Below are positions 9,024 through 17,284 of a DNA stretch of 64,000 nucleotides, piece after piece. Positions within the stretch are counted from its first letter, which is position 1; the number at the start of each line of letters is the position of its first letter. The notes under the pieces are model-generated. The model did not search any database. It had not been told where the DNA came from and worked only from the letters and a program-made list of their open reading frames with translations. This stretch comes from an uncultured Alphaproteobacteria bacterium (GTDB lineage: Bacteria; Pseudomonadota; Alphaproteobacteria; RF32; CAG-239): assembly GCA_944393685.1 (NCBI GenBank), contig CALYAW010000005.1, forward strand, positions 1 to 64,000, written 5' to 3'. Made by a program: the position numbers and the translations under genes.

Positions 9024-9356
9024 TGTTAAATTTTAGATTCGATAGGCTGCTCACAATTATTAAAGCCGTTCCGAGTCTCGAATCCGAGTCGATAAGCATT
9101 GCGAAAATAGGCAAATATTTTGCTTAAAAACCCAAAAAAATAGACGTATTTTCGGCAGAAAAATTTTATTAAGAAATTTATCCACGAGGTAAAAAAATTT
9201 TTATGATTGATTTTGAATAAGATAGTCGATATCTAGTTCATTTTTAAAAAAAATGCTATTGAGCGAAGGCTCTGAATAACGCAATATAACGTCATGGTCA
9301 TGAGGCCGAATTATTGTTATTTTTTGCACTCAAAAAATTTTTATAAAAAGTTGTGC
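9024..9356. other. Long A+T-rich leader region upstream of nrdD
   Basis: No convincing gene is present. One near-consensus DnaA box, TTATCCACG at 9178-9186 (8 of 9), is visible, and a second, weaker one (TGTGCATAC, reverse orientation) lies at 9352-9360. Their significance is uncertain. The stretch is otherwise A+T-rich without a clear hairpin. Confidence 0.4.
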
Positions 9357-9404
9357 ATACTAAATATAGGGATATTTACATTTTATTAATACTATATATG
9401 GTAT
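9357..9404. promoter_or_regulatory. Tandem NrdR-like boxes upstream of nrdD
   Basis: Two matches to the NrdR box core (consensus acaCwAtATaTwGtgt) are seen: CTAAATATAG at 9360-9369 and CTATATATGG at 9392-9401. Their equivalent positions are 32 bp apart, about three helical turns. Paired boxes at this spacing are the usual target of the ATP/dATP-sensing repressor NrdR in front of ribonucleotide reductase operons. They lie 62-110 bases before the nrdD start. The first box overlaps a DnaA-like sequence. Confidence 0.65.
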
Positions 9405-9465
9405 ACACAGTGTCAATAACGAGATTGCGGTCTCACTGCGAATAAATAAGGATCAAATACGCAAA

Positions 9466-11523
9466 ATGTCTAAGTCAAGTTACGAAATGCCCCACCTTGA
9501 GGATGAAAAAATAAACATAGAGAGCGTTACCAAAAGAGACGGTACGCTGGCTCCCTTTGATAGTTCCAAAATTCACAATGCCATTAATAAAGCCGGCACC
9601 AGTACAGGAGAATTTGGCGAGCAGGAAAGCTGGCTTTTGACAGCTCAGGTTTTAAAAGTATTAAAACACAAATTTTCAGAATCCTTGCCGACAATTGAAA
9701 ATATTCAAGATATAGTTGAGCAAGTTTTAATCTCTGCCAACTATTTTGCAACGGCCAAAGCATATATTTTATATCGGGACCAACGCAATCGTATGCGTGC
9801 TGATCGCAAGGTCATGGTTGATGTGGAAAGTTCTATCAATGAGTATTTGGAAAAACTTGACTGGCGTATCAATGAAAATGCGAATCAGGGTTATTCCAAC
9901 GGTGGTTTGATACTGAATGTTTCTGGAAAAGTAACGGCGAATTACTGGTTGAGCCATGTTTATCCGGCAAATGTAGGAGAGGCTCACCGTAATGGAGATA
10001 TTCATATCCATGATTTAAGTATGTTGGCGGCTTATTGTGCGGGGTGGTCTCTTAAAAATCTTTTGCACGAGGGATTTAACGGAGTTCCAGGAAAAGCGGA
10101 AGCCGGACCGGCTAAGCATCTTTCTGCAGCCGTTGGTCAAATGGTTAACTTTATGGGAACATTGCAGAATGAGTGGGCCGGCGCACAAGCCTTTTCGTCC
10201 GTAGACACTTATTTGGCTCCTTATGTTCGTTTGGATAAGTTGAATTACAAGCAAGTCTATCAGTGCATGCAAGAGCTTGTTTATAATTTGAACGTACCGT
10301 CTCGTTGGGGGTCCCAGACACCTTTCACAAACTTCACGTTTGATTGGGTATGTCCGGAAGATTTGCGGGACAAGCATCCGTTGGTTGCAGGTGTTGAACA
10401 AGAGTTCACCTATGGAGATCTGCAAGAAGAAATGCATATGATAAACAAGGCCTATATTGAAGTCATGATGAAAGGTGATATAAAAGGTCGTCCGTTTACT
10501 TTCCCGATTCCCACCTACAACATGACACCGGATTTTCCTTGGGAGGACGAGAACACCGAGCTTTTGTTTGAAATGACGGCAAAATATGGTTTGCCATATT
10601 TCCAAAACTTTATTAATTCGGTATTAAAGCCGGGACAGATTCGTTCAATGTGCTGTCGCTTACAGCTTGACTTACGAGAACTTCTTGCGAGAGGTAATGG
10701 CTTGTTTGGTTCTGCTGAGCAGACAGGCTCTGTTGGCGTTGTTACTCTTAACTGTGCTCGTTTAGGTTACGTTTACAAAGGTGATGAACATGCGCTATTC
10801 AACAGAGTTGACGAGTTGATGGAAATAGCAAGGACATCTTTGGAGATCAAACGAAAAGTTATTCAACGCCTGATTGACAATGGTTTATTCCCCTTCACCA
10901 AGCGATATCTTGGAACATTGCGCAATCACTTCTCGACTATCGGAGTAAACGGTATCAATGAGATGATTCGCAACTTCACAAATGACGAGCATAATATTGC
11001 TGATGAGTGGGGACAAGCATTTGCAGAGAAATTCTTGGATTATATCCGCGACAAATTGGTTAAGATTCAAGAAGAGACCGGCCACATGTATAACCTTGAG
11101 GCAACGCCGGCAGAAGGAGCAACGACACGTTTTGCCAGAGAGGATAAAAAACGTTTCAAAGATATCATTCAGGCAGGAACAAAGGAGAATCCGTTCTATA
11201 CCAATTCCTCTCAATTACCGGTAGGTTATACGGACGATCCTTTTGAAGCATTGGAGCTTCAATCAACATTACAAACCAAATATACAGGGGGAACAGTTCT
11301 TCACCTTTATATGGGCCAGAGAATTTCTTCGGCAAAAGTATGCCGAGATATAGTCAGACGTGTTTTGACGAATTATCGTCTGCCATACATTACCATAACT
11401 CCTACTTTTTCCATTTGCCCCAAGCATGGTTATATCTCAGGAGAACACAAATATTGCCCGATCTGCGATGAGGAGTTGAAGGCACAAAAGAGAGCCGCAG
11501 CATCCAGAAAAGATGTTGCATAA
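9466..11523 (+). CDS. nrdD: Anaerobic ribonucleoside-triphosphate reductase, large polypeptide without glycyl-radical tail
   Basis: The 685-residue protein starts with an ATP-cone allosteric domain (SVTKRDGTLAPFDSSKIHNA, about residues 18-105). The class III reductase barrel follows: NGDIHIHDLSMLAAYCAGW, FNGVPGKAEAGPAKHL, FTFPIPTYNMT, GSVGVVTLNCARLGY. It ends in a cysteine-rich metal site CPKHGYISGEHKYCPIC. Class III enzymes normally continue into a glycyl-radical segment (RVxGYxRP), but this chain stops 20 residues after the cysteines and that segment is encoded by the next gene. The role is reduction of ribonucleoside triphosphates to dNTPs without oxygen. NrdR-like boxes precede it. Confidence 0.93.
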   Translation: MSKSSYEMPHLEDEKINIESVTKRDGTLAPFDSSKIHNAINKAGTSTGEFGEQESWLLTAQVLKVLKHKFSESLPTIENIQDIVEQVLISANYFATAKAYILYRDQRNRMRADRKVMVDVESSINEYLEKLDWRINENANQGYSNGGLILNVSGKVTANYWLSHVYPANVGEAHRNGDIHIHDLSMLAAYCAGWSLKNLLHEGFNGVPGKAEAGPAKHLSAAVGQMVNFMGTLQNEWAGAQAFSSVDTYLAPYVRLDKLNYKQVYQCMQELVYNLNVPSRWGSQTPFTNFTFDWVCPEDLRDKHPLVAGVEQEFTYGDLQEEMHMINKAYIEVMMKGDIKGRPFTFPIPTYNMTPDFPWEDENTELLFEMTAKYGLPYFQNFINSVLKPGQIRSMCCRLQLDLRELLARGNGLFGSAEQTGSVGVVTLNCARLGYVYKGDEHALFNRVDELMEIARTSLEIKRKVIQRLIDNGLFPFTKRYLGTLRNHFSTIGVNGINEMIRNFTNDEHNIADEWGQAFAEKFLDYIRDKLVKIQEETGHMYNLEATPAEGATTRFAREDKKRFKDIIQAGTKENPFYTNSSQLPVGYTDDPFEALELQSTLQTKYTGGTVLHLYMGQRISSAKVCRDIVRRVLTNYRLPYITITPTFSICPKHGYISGEHKYCPICDEELKAQKRAAASRKDVA

Positions 11524-11554
11524 GAGTAAAATTTAACTTTGGAGATAGAATAAA

Positions 11555-11761
11555 ATGACAACAATCAACTTTGAAGATATCAAATTAAACGACGAAGAAA
11601 GACAGCCTTGCGAAGTATGGACCAGAGTAATGGGATATTATCGTCCGGTTTCAGAGTTTAACGTTGGTAAAAAATCAGAATTTTACTCTCGGGTATGTTT
11701 TGCTGAGAGCAAGGCAGTTTGCGGCTGTGGTTGCGATGCGTACGAAGTAGCGGCTGAATAA
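11555..11761 (+). CDS. Separately encoded NrdD glycyl-radical domain
   Basis: The 68-residue protein contains CEVWTRVMGYYRPVSEFNVG, the segment that normally ends NrdD; Gly27 in RVMGYYRP is the predicted radical site. A C-terminal CGCGC cluster is additional. It is a real gene, not a simple frameshift: ATG 11555 has its own GGAG at 11541-11544, its frame has a stop (TAG 11546-11548) just before the ATG, and the upstream chain meets two further in-frame stops (11530s-11550s) if its own TAA is read through. It lies 31 bases after nrdD and 18 before nrdG. It should dock onto the large chain, as the spare domain GrcA/YfiD docks on pyruvate formate-lyase (analogy). Confidence 0.85.
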   Translation: MTTINFEDIKLNDEERQPCEVWTRVMGYYRPVSEFNVGKKSEFYSRVCFAESKAVCGCGCDAYEVAAE

Positions 11762-11779
11762 TCACAAAGTTATAATCTG

Positions 11780-12478
11780 ATGAGTAATTTATTGGTTGGC
11801 GGCGTTGAAACATTCAGCGCCGTCGATTTTCCCGGAAAACTAGCGGCTGTAGTTTTTTTGCAGGGATGCCCGTGGCGTTGTCCGTTTTGTTACAATACAG
11901 ATTTGCAACAAATAGGAAAACGGACAGATTTTTTGTGGGAAAAATTTCTTGAATTTTTAAATAAACGCAAAGGTAGATTGGATGCGGTAGTCTTTAGCGG
12001 AGGGGAGCCTTTAGTGCAAGATGGGTTGTTCGATGCGATGAAAGATGTCAAAAATTTAGGCTTTGAGATAGGCTTGCACACCGGAGGCTATCGCCCCAAA
12101 AAACTGGCGGAAGTTTTACCGATTATAGATTGGGTTGGTTTTGATATTAAAGCTCCGTTTGATGCCAAACGTTATTCTCAAGTGACACAAACAGAACACT
12201 TGCGTGAGGTTTTGCAGAGCCTAGATATGTTGCTTTCTTCTGGCAAAGATTTTGAGTGCCGCACGACATGTGATCCTCGTTTATTGACACGAGAGGATTT
12301 GCGTAAAATGGCGGAAGAATTATACGCCAAGGGGGTTAAGAAATATTTTCTGCAAAAATATCGTCCGATTCCAGGCGACACAACAACCACAGACAGTGAC
12401 TGCGAAACTCTATTAACTGACCCCGAATTATTACAATATATGCAAACACATTTTGCAGAATATGAAGTTCGTAAGTAA
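11780..12478 (+). CDS. nrdG: Anaerobic ribonucleotide reductase activating protein (radical SAM)
   Basis: The [4Fe-4S]/SAM motif CPWRCPFC places its cysteines at residues 30, 34 and 37. VVFSGGEPLVQ (the GGE motif), GLHTGGYRP and GFDIKAPFDAKRYSQVTQ fit the NrdG2-type activase family of about 230 residues. It generates the glycyl radical on NrdD using SAM and an electron donor. Here the substrate glycine should be in the small protein encoded directly upstream. The three genes are closely spaced and share a terminator downstream, so they form one operon. Confidence 0.9.
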   Translation: MSNLLVGGVETFSAVDFPGKLAAVVFLQGCPWRCPFCYNTDLQQIGKRTDFLWEKFLEFLNKRKGRLDAVVFSGGEPLVQDGLFDAMKDVKNLGFEIGLHTGGYRPKKLAEVLPIIDWVGFDIKAPFDAKRYSQVTQTEHLREVLQSLDMLLSSGKDFECRTTCDPRLLTREDLRKMAEELYAKGVKKYFLQKYRPIPGDTTTTDSDCETLLTDPELLQYMQTHFAEYEVRK

Positions 12479-12482
12479 ACAA

Positions 12483-12520
12483 AATAAAGGCTCTTTCTTG
12501 TTGAAAGAGCCTTTATTTTT
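12483..12520. terminator. Bidirectional terminator between nrdG and the coiled-coil gene
   Basis: AATAAAGGCTCTTTC (12483-12497) pairs perfectly with GAAAGAGCCTTTATT (12503-12517) across a 5-base loop, with T-rich flanks on both strands. The stop codon of the minus-strand gene (12519-12521) abuts the stem. Confidence 0.92.
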
Positions 12521-15332
12521 AGCCATTGGCTTTTCCACCTCTGATGTGGCGAGTAATATTTTGATCAATAAAGCGTTGCTTTGCTTTTTGTTTACCTTTT
12601 TTAGTCTTTTCTTTTTCAACAGAAGCTTTATATTGCCCAACCAAACGACCAAGAACAATAGCTTGTTTTTTTTCATCTTTTGATTTGAAAGATTGATTGT
12701 TTGCCAGAGCGTTTACAGCATCCACCAGTTTTTTCTGTCCGGCAGGAAGGTCCTGATATGCTTTAGATTTTTTAAATTCTTCAAATTGTTCGGGGTTCTG
12801 CTTTTGGACTTGCATTAGTAAATCCATTTTTTCAACGGTTATGTCTTTGACCGAAAGTTCGGCTTCATGCATCATCTGTCGCCCCATAAGAACGCCATTG
12901 GTATATTTTTGTCCTAAACCTTCTTCTTCGAGGTAGGCTTTATCTTGGGAACTTAGCTCAGAATAAGATCTTTTTGTTCCTCCCATGATATTTCGCCCTT
13001 CGGCATCTAAGGCTTGTTGTTGAGCCTCTGTAAGAGATTTGTATTCTTCTTTTTCTTTTGCCTCTCTTTTGAGGGTTTCTTGAATATGTTGTTCTCCTAA
13101 TCCGAGTTCTTCCAAGTAGGCTCTGTTTTCAGAAGATAATTCTGCAAAACTTAATCCTTTTTTGCCGTTTACGGTAAGAGGTTTATCATTAGCGTCATAA
13201 TAACGATTTTGACCTCCCATTTCCAAACGTCCTTCCGCGTTCAAAGCCATTAGTTGTGCCTTTGTCAGCAATATCTCGCCGTTTTCGCGACGTTCGACCT
13301 TGGTAGGGGATCTGGTCTCGGTATCTTTGTCTGCATTAGAGGTTCCGGAATTTCCGTTTTCTTGTCCGCCAAAACCCTCACGTCCTGGTCTGCTTGCAAA
13401 TTTTTGTTCTAATTCGGCCTGATTTTCAATGACAAGATTTGCATCTTTAGCAGCTTTTACCATATTTTCATAAAATTCAGGTGTCACGTTTTCTGCAAGA
13501 CTAAATGATTCATAGCCATCTTTTTTTAAGTTGGCTACAAATTCCGCACATTGCTCGGCCGTAGGATCTTTTCCGCCTTTACCGCTTATATTATATGTGT
13601 TTTCATCTGGGTGGCTTACTTCAAGCCCTGATTCGGAAGGTGTTATATCTTCTCCGTCACGTCGTTCCTCATGAGTTACAACGGTATTGAGCGTGCTTTG
13701 ATTTTGATCTTCTTTTTCATCTTTTCCTTTATCATCATTTTCGGAGACAGGTGTGTCTTTATTTTCGTTAGCTTCATCATCTTTTTCCCGCGGTGGAAAA
13801 AGCTCAGCAATTTTTGCTTCTAATTCATCGCCTGTCACACCATTTTCACGCAATATCTTTTCATAAACATTCTGGGCGGTAATGGCTTTTTCCGTTAAAC
13901 CGTTGATTATAGCATCAAGTTCTTTTTTTTGTTCTGCCGATAAACCTCCGCGGCTTTGCAAAATTACGAGAGCTTTATATCTGTCACTTGATTTAATTGC
14001 CTCTATCCTCTCTTTTTCAAGACTTTTAGCCATTTTTTCCAAACGTTCTCTAATGTTTTGTTTAACAGGTTCGGTTTGGGTTTGAATATTATCAATCTTA
14101 TTCTTGCGCTGTCCGGATATTTTTTCCGCTTGCTTTCCAAAGGCAGCTTTTTGTGCTTCATACATTTGAATTTGTTTTTTCAGACGGGTACGGCTTCTGG
14201 GATTCTCCGGTTTTTGGGATTTCAGTTCAGAAAGCTTTGCATCAAGAGTTTCTATATGGCGAGAAGTATCTGTTAAGTTTAGGCGCTTAGCGTATTTGTT
14301 TGTAACGCCTTTAGAAGAAAGCCTAAATTCACTTAAGCAAGTTCCAAGCAATTTAAAACGGGCAGAGATATTTTTTCCCATATTTCTGCTCCAGAATGCA
14401 TTTTGATTAATAACATCCTGAAGTACGGTTACATTATTATATTTTTTCTCAAGTCTTTGTGTTTTTTCATTTTTATTTTTAAGGTTGCGATCACGCAAAG
14501 CCACCCGAGCTCTGTAATAAGGAGCCATGAGCGCCGAAGCATAAACAATTTTTGTATCATAATAGTTAGGATCTATTTTTTTAAGCTGATTATTAAGTTT
14601 TCGACGATAATTAAATTTGAGGAGCCCTTTGGATGTTTCTTGAAGTTCTCGGACTTTGTTAATTAAACCTCGTCTGGCAGACATATTTCCTTGAGTTTCG
14701 CCATATGCCTCAACATTTGCCAACAGGCGATCAACTTGCTGTTGCAAAACTGCCAATTCTTCTTTTGGAGCCGCGCCTTCCAAATCTTTGAGAATTTGTT
14801 CTCCAAAAGAATGAGAGCTATTTGGCAAATAAGCCTTATCAGCAGGCATCATCTCTAAATCAGGTTTATCAAGTTTTTTTAGAACATTTTCTCTTATGGT
14901 TTTTTCATATCCTTCGCCATCAAGAGCTTTGGCTATTTTAAGAATTTTTTCTCCGTCTTGTAATTGGTCATACATATTGCCATTAGCAATCTGCTCGGCT
15001 AAAAAGGCTTTTTCCGAAGGAGAGAGAATTAAATCACCTTCTCTATTAATTTTTGCTTCTAAAAATTCGCGGCGCTCTTGATTTCCTTTTATTTCTTCAA
15101 AACGGCGATCAGTTCCGGAAGCATCCGAACGGGAATCTGTATCGTGAGGATTGCGAATTTTTTCCTCATATTTTTTGCGAATACTGATAAATTGATCATA
15201 TTGATTAGAAGTTACATAAGCGGCATCGGCCCGTTCAAGAAGGCGTTTGAGTTCCTCAACACTTGCCGGATTAGAATAATCGGCACTTTCAATTTGGTTG
15301 GAAATTTCCTCTAAACTAATGATATCAGCCAT
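12519..15332 (-). CDS. Large coiled-coil protein of unknown function
   Basis: The 937-residue protein is very rich in Lys, Glu, Gln and Ala, has no signal peptide or transmembrane segment, and has long predicted coiled coils at about 60-500. An acidic low-complexity linker lies near 515-560. Near residues 690-810 it carries two related repeats: ALNAEGRLEMGGQNRYY...FAELSSENRAYLEELGLG and ALDAEGRNIMGGTKRSY-SELSSQDKAYLEEEGLG; ILSPSEKAFLAEQIANG near the N-terminus looks like a distant third copy. The C-terminus is strongly basic. I do not recognise a family. It could be a structural or secreted protein; with VirB8-like genes nearby an effector role is conceivable but unsupported. It is monocistronic, with terminators on its 3' side. 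Confidence 0.7.
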   Translation of the reverse strand: MADIISLEEISNQIESADYSNPASVEELKRLLERADAAYVTSNQYDQFISIRKKYEEKIRNPHDTDSRSDASGTDRRFEEIKGNQERREFLEAKINREGDLILSPSEKAFLAEQIANGNMYDQLQDGEKILKIAKALDGEGYEKTIRENVLKKLDKPDLEMMPADKAYLPNSSHSFGEQILKDLEGAAPKEELAVLQQQVDRLLANVEAYGETQGNMSARRGLINKVRELQETSKGLLKFNYRRKLNNQLKKIDPNYYDTKIVYASALMAPYYRARVALRDRNLKNKNEKTQRLEKKYNNVTVLQDVINQNAFWSRNMGKNISARFKLLGTCLSEFRLSSKGVTNKYAKRLNLTDTSRHIETLDAKLSELKSQKPENPRSRTRLKKQIQMYEAQKAAFGKQAEKISGQRKNKIDNIQTQTEPVKQNIRERLEKMAKSLEKERIEAIKSSDRYKALVILQSRGGLSAEQKKELDAIINGLTEKAITAQNVYEKILRENGVTGDELEAKIAELFPPREKDDEANENKDTPVSENDDKGKDEKEDQNQSTLNTVVTHEERRDGEDITPSESGLEVSHPDENTYNISGKGGKDPTAEQCAEFVANLKKDGYESFSLAENVTPEFYENMVKAAKDANLVIENQAELEQKFASRPGREGFGGQENGNSGTSNADKDTETRSPTKVERRENGEILLTKAQLMALNAEGRLEMGGQNRYYDANDKPLTVNGKKGLSFAELSSENRAYLEELGLGEQHIQETLKREAKEKEEYKSLTEAQQQALDAEGRNIMGGTKRSYSELSSQDKAYLEEEGLGQKYTNGVLMGRQMMHEAELSVKDITVEKMDLLMQVQKQNPEQFEEFKKSKAYQDLPAGQKKLVDAVNALANNQSFKSKDEKKQAIVLGRLVGQYKASVEKEKTKKGKQKAKQRFIDQNITRHIRGGKANG

Positions 15333-15547
15333 TTTTTTGTCCCTTATGAATTCTAAATTTTTTCTTCATTGTATCAAAAAAAGTGCTAACAATCAATTAA
15401 GAATTGTCTAATTTTTGTCAAATTAATAAAATTTTAACAAATCAAATTTTCAAAAAATATATGTGTATAAACAAGGGCGTCGGTTGCACGGAGCATTTCT
15501 TTATTTTATGGTAAAAGCAAGCAGGATTTAAATAGAGGACAGTGTCT

Positions 15548-16435
15548 ATGAAAAATTTTTTATTTATAGCGGCTATAGGTTTGGGAGCGATAAGTGCAGT
15601 TACTCAAGCACAGGCTGAAGAACCGCTCGCCTATGGAGATTTATATAATGTGGAGTGGTGTCCCTGTAATCCGGAAGAACCTTTTGACGCCAATGGTTCG
15701 GTAGTCATGGGGCGGACGGTTATGTGTCCGTGTGACGGGTTATATTCTGGGTACAAAAAAGGTTTTGAGCAGGATATACGCGAAATTAAGAATGCCGCCA
15801 AAAACCAACTGCGTAAGTTAAATTATTTCAAGTATTATCTAGGACTCGACTATAATATTGGTTCAATGTCTGCCGGCAGTAAGGAAACTTCGTTTGATGA
15901 TTTGATATTTGCCGCCGGTCCGATTAGTGTAAAACCGGATGACATTATGGATGACCAAGACAGTCTGTCTTTTGTTGCGGGAGCTCGTATTAGTAAGTAT
16001 TGGGGAGTGGAGGCTTTTTATCAGCAGTCATATGATGATAATACCGTCACCTCTGTTGATAATAAAACACTCAATCACATAGACTATCACTTGCTGAACG
16101 ATTATACGACCAGTTTCAAGGCATATGGTGCTGATTTAATAGGCTATGTTCCTTTGTCTCCGTATTTTGACTTTGTAGGCTCTCTGGGATTGGCGCAATA
16201 TAATTTTGAAAATGAAGGTCTGTTCACAGCTTACTATGTTGACGGTACAAATAAACGTGATGTTGTCAAACGGAGTTTTGATGAAGATAAAATCGGGTGG
16301 CGAGCCGGTGTCGGAGCACAGTTAAACATAGCAGACGGCATAGCCCTCCGTGCAATGTATAGGTATATTTATATCGGAGGGGATCTTGTTGATGAACTTA
16401 ATGAGTTCTCGCTCGGATTGCGTTTTTTGTTCTAG
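15548..16435 (+). CDS. Outer-membrane beta-barrel protein, copy 1
   Basis: The protein has a signal peptide ending near TQAQAEE, a Cys-containing N-terminal stretch (WCPCNPEEP, VMCPCDG), and alternating beta strands ending in an aromatic residue (ELNEFSLGLRFLF), as in small OmpA/OMP_b-brl-type barrels. Features shared with the next gene include YYLGLDYNIGSMS-type strands, VEAFYQQSYDDN, the DEDKIGWRAGVGAQ turn and LRAMYRYIYIGGD. I chose ATG 15548 over GTG 15542 because AGAGGA at 15534-15539 is well spaced only for the ATG. No ligand or activity is suggested. Confidence 0.75.
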   Translation: MKNFLFIAAIGLGAISAVTQAQAEEPLAYGDLYNVEWCPCNPEEPFDANGSVVMGRTVMCPCDGLYSGYKKGFEQDIREIKNAAKNQLRKLNYFKYYLGLDYNIGSMSAGSKETSFDDLIFAAGPISVKPDDIMDDQDSLSFVAGARISKYWGVEAFYQQSYDDNTVTSVDNKTLNHIDYHLLNDYTTSFKAYGADLIGYVPLSPYFDFVGSLGLAQYNFENEGLFTAYYVDGTNKRDVVKRSFDEDKIGWRAGVGAQLNIADGIALRAMYRYIYIGGDLVDELNEFSLGLRFLF

Positions 16436-16456
16436 TTTTTTATAAAGGTAAAGCAG

Positions 16457-17215
16457 ATGAAAAAAATATTTTTTATGACGGCTCTTCTCGGAACGGTAGC
16501 AACGACATCTGTATCAGCGCAAAGCTATAATCCGAATTATCCGAGCAATGTGCCAAACAATTATTACAGCTATAATGGAGTGCGTTCGGTTCCTAAGAAA
16601 CCTGCCGATTTCAAGAAATTTAGTATGGGTTTTGATTATGTTCTGGGATCTGCTTCAATCGTAAAAGAAGATTTTACGTTGAACAATCCTTTGCCGGGAG
16701 GAGATCCATATACCGGCAACACGGACAAATTTGAGGACAGCATAGATTCATTGAATGTTAACATAGGTTGGCGTCCGTTCAGATACTTAGGTTTTGAGGC
16801 TTTTTATCAGCATTCGTTGTCAGATAATCAGATCAAATACCAAGAAAGTTATTCAATGGATCCTCGTTTTGCAATGGCAGAATATAATTTGAAATATACG
16901 GCATATGGTTTAGATGCGATTGTATATATTCCCGTATTTTCCAAATTTGATATTTTAGGAACGGTTGGCGTAGCCAATTATGATTTTTCTGCAGATGCAG
17001 ATTTTAGCTCTTATCGTGTGGATTCCAATAATAAAATAAAGGGTAATTCAATCAAATTTGATGAAAGCAAGGTTGGTTGGCGCTATGGAGCTGGAGCTCA
17101 GGTGTGGCTAAGCCAACGCCTAGCATTCCGAGCAATGTATCGTTACAGTTCAATAGGCGGAGATTTTATTGACGATATTTCTGAAGTGGCGCTTGGATTA
17201 AGATACAACTTCTAA
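16457..17215 (+). CDS. Outer-membrane beta-barrel protein, copy 2
   Basis: This 252-residue paralogue of the preceding gene has a signal peptide ending at SVSAQ, a Tyr/Asn/Pro-rich N-terminus, then beta strands with the shared motifs FSMGFDYVLGSAS, FEAFYQHSLSDN, DESKVGWRYGAGAQV and FRAMYRYSSIGGD, ending LGLRYNF. The C-terminal Phe suits recognition by the BAM complex. It follows copy 1 by 21 bases and ends at a terminator, so the two are probably one transcript. Function is unknown; paired barrels of this kind are often immune-exposed surface proteins in host-associated Alphaproteobacteria (general knowledge, not shown here). Confidence 0.75.
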   Translation: MKKIFFMTALLGTVATTSVSAQSYNPNYPSNVPNNYYSYNGVRSVPKKPADFKKFSMGFDYVLGSASIVKEDFTLNNPLPGGDPYTGNTDKFEDSIDSLNVNIGWRPFRYLGFEAFYQHSLSDNQIKYQESYSMDPRFAMAEYNLKYTAYGLDAIVYIPVFSKFDILGTVGVANYDFSADADFSSYRVDSNNKIKGNSIKFDESKVGWRYGAGAQVWLSQRLAFRAMYRYSSIGGDFIDDISEVALGLRYNF

Positions 17216-17223
17216 CTTAAAAG

Positions 17224-17248
17224 CCCTCATCATAAATGAGGGTTTTTT
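17224..17248 (+). terminator. Terminator after the barrel pair
   Basis: CCCTCAT (17224-17230) pairs with ATGAGGG (17236-17242), followed by TTTTTT. Confidence 0.88.
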
Positions 17249-17249
17249 A

Positions 17250-17278
17250 TTGACTTATAAAGCACATCATACTACCCT
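17250..17278 (+). promoter_or_regulatory. Sigma-70-type promoter for the structured RNA
   Basis: TTGACT at 17250-17255, a 17-base spacer and TACCCT at 17273-17278 form a plausible -35/-10 pair. The predicted start of transcription near 17285 falls exactly before the first hairpin of the RNA described next. It begins within the T-tract of the preceding terminator. Confidence 0.5.
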
Positions 17279-17284
17279 TGCAAA

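Noticed and set aside
9178-9362. A replication origin upstream of nrdD
   Set aside because: Only two imperfect DnaA boxes are present, without clustered repeats or an origin-type gene neighbourhood. They may at most modulate nrdD.
11523-11555. A frameshift or sequencing error dividing nrdD
   Set aside because: The small gene has its own ribosome binding site and an in-frame stop (11546-11548) before its ATG, and the spacer holds more stops in the large frame. Joining them would need several changes.
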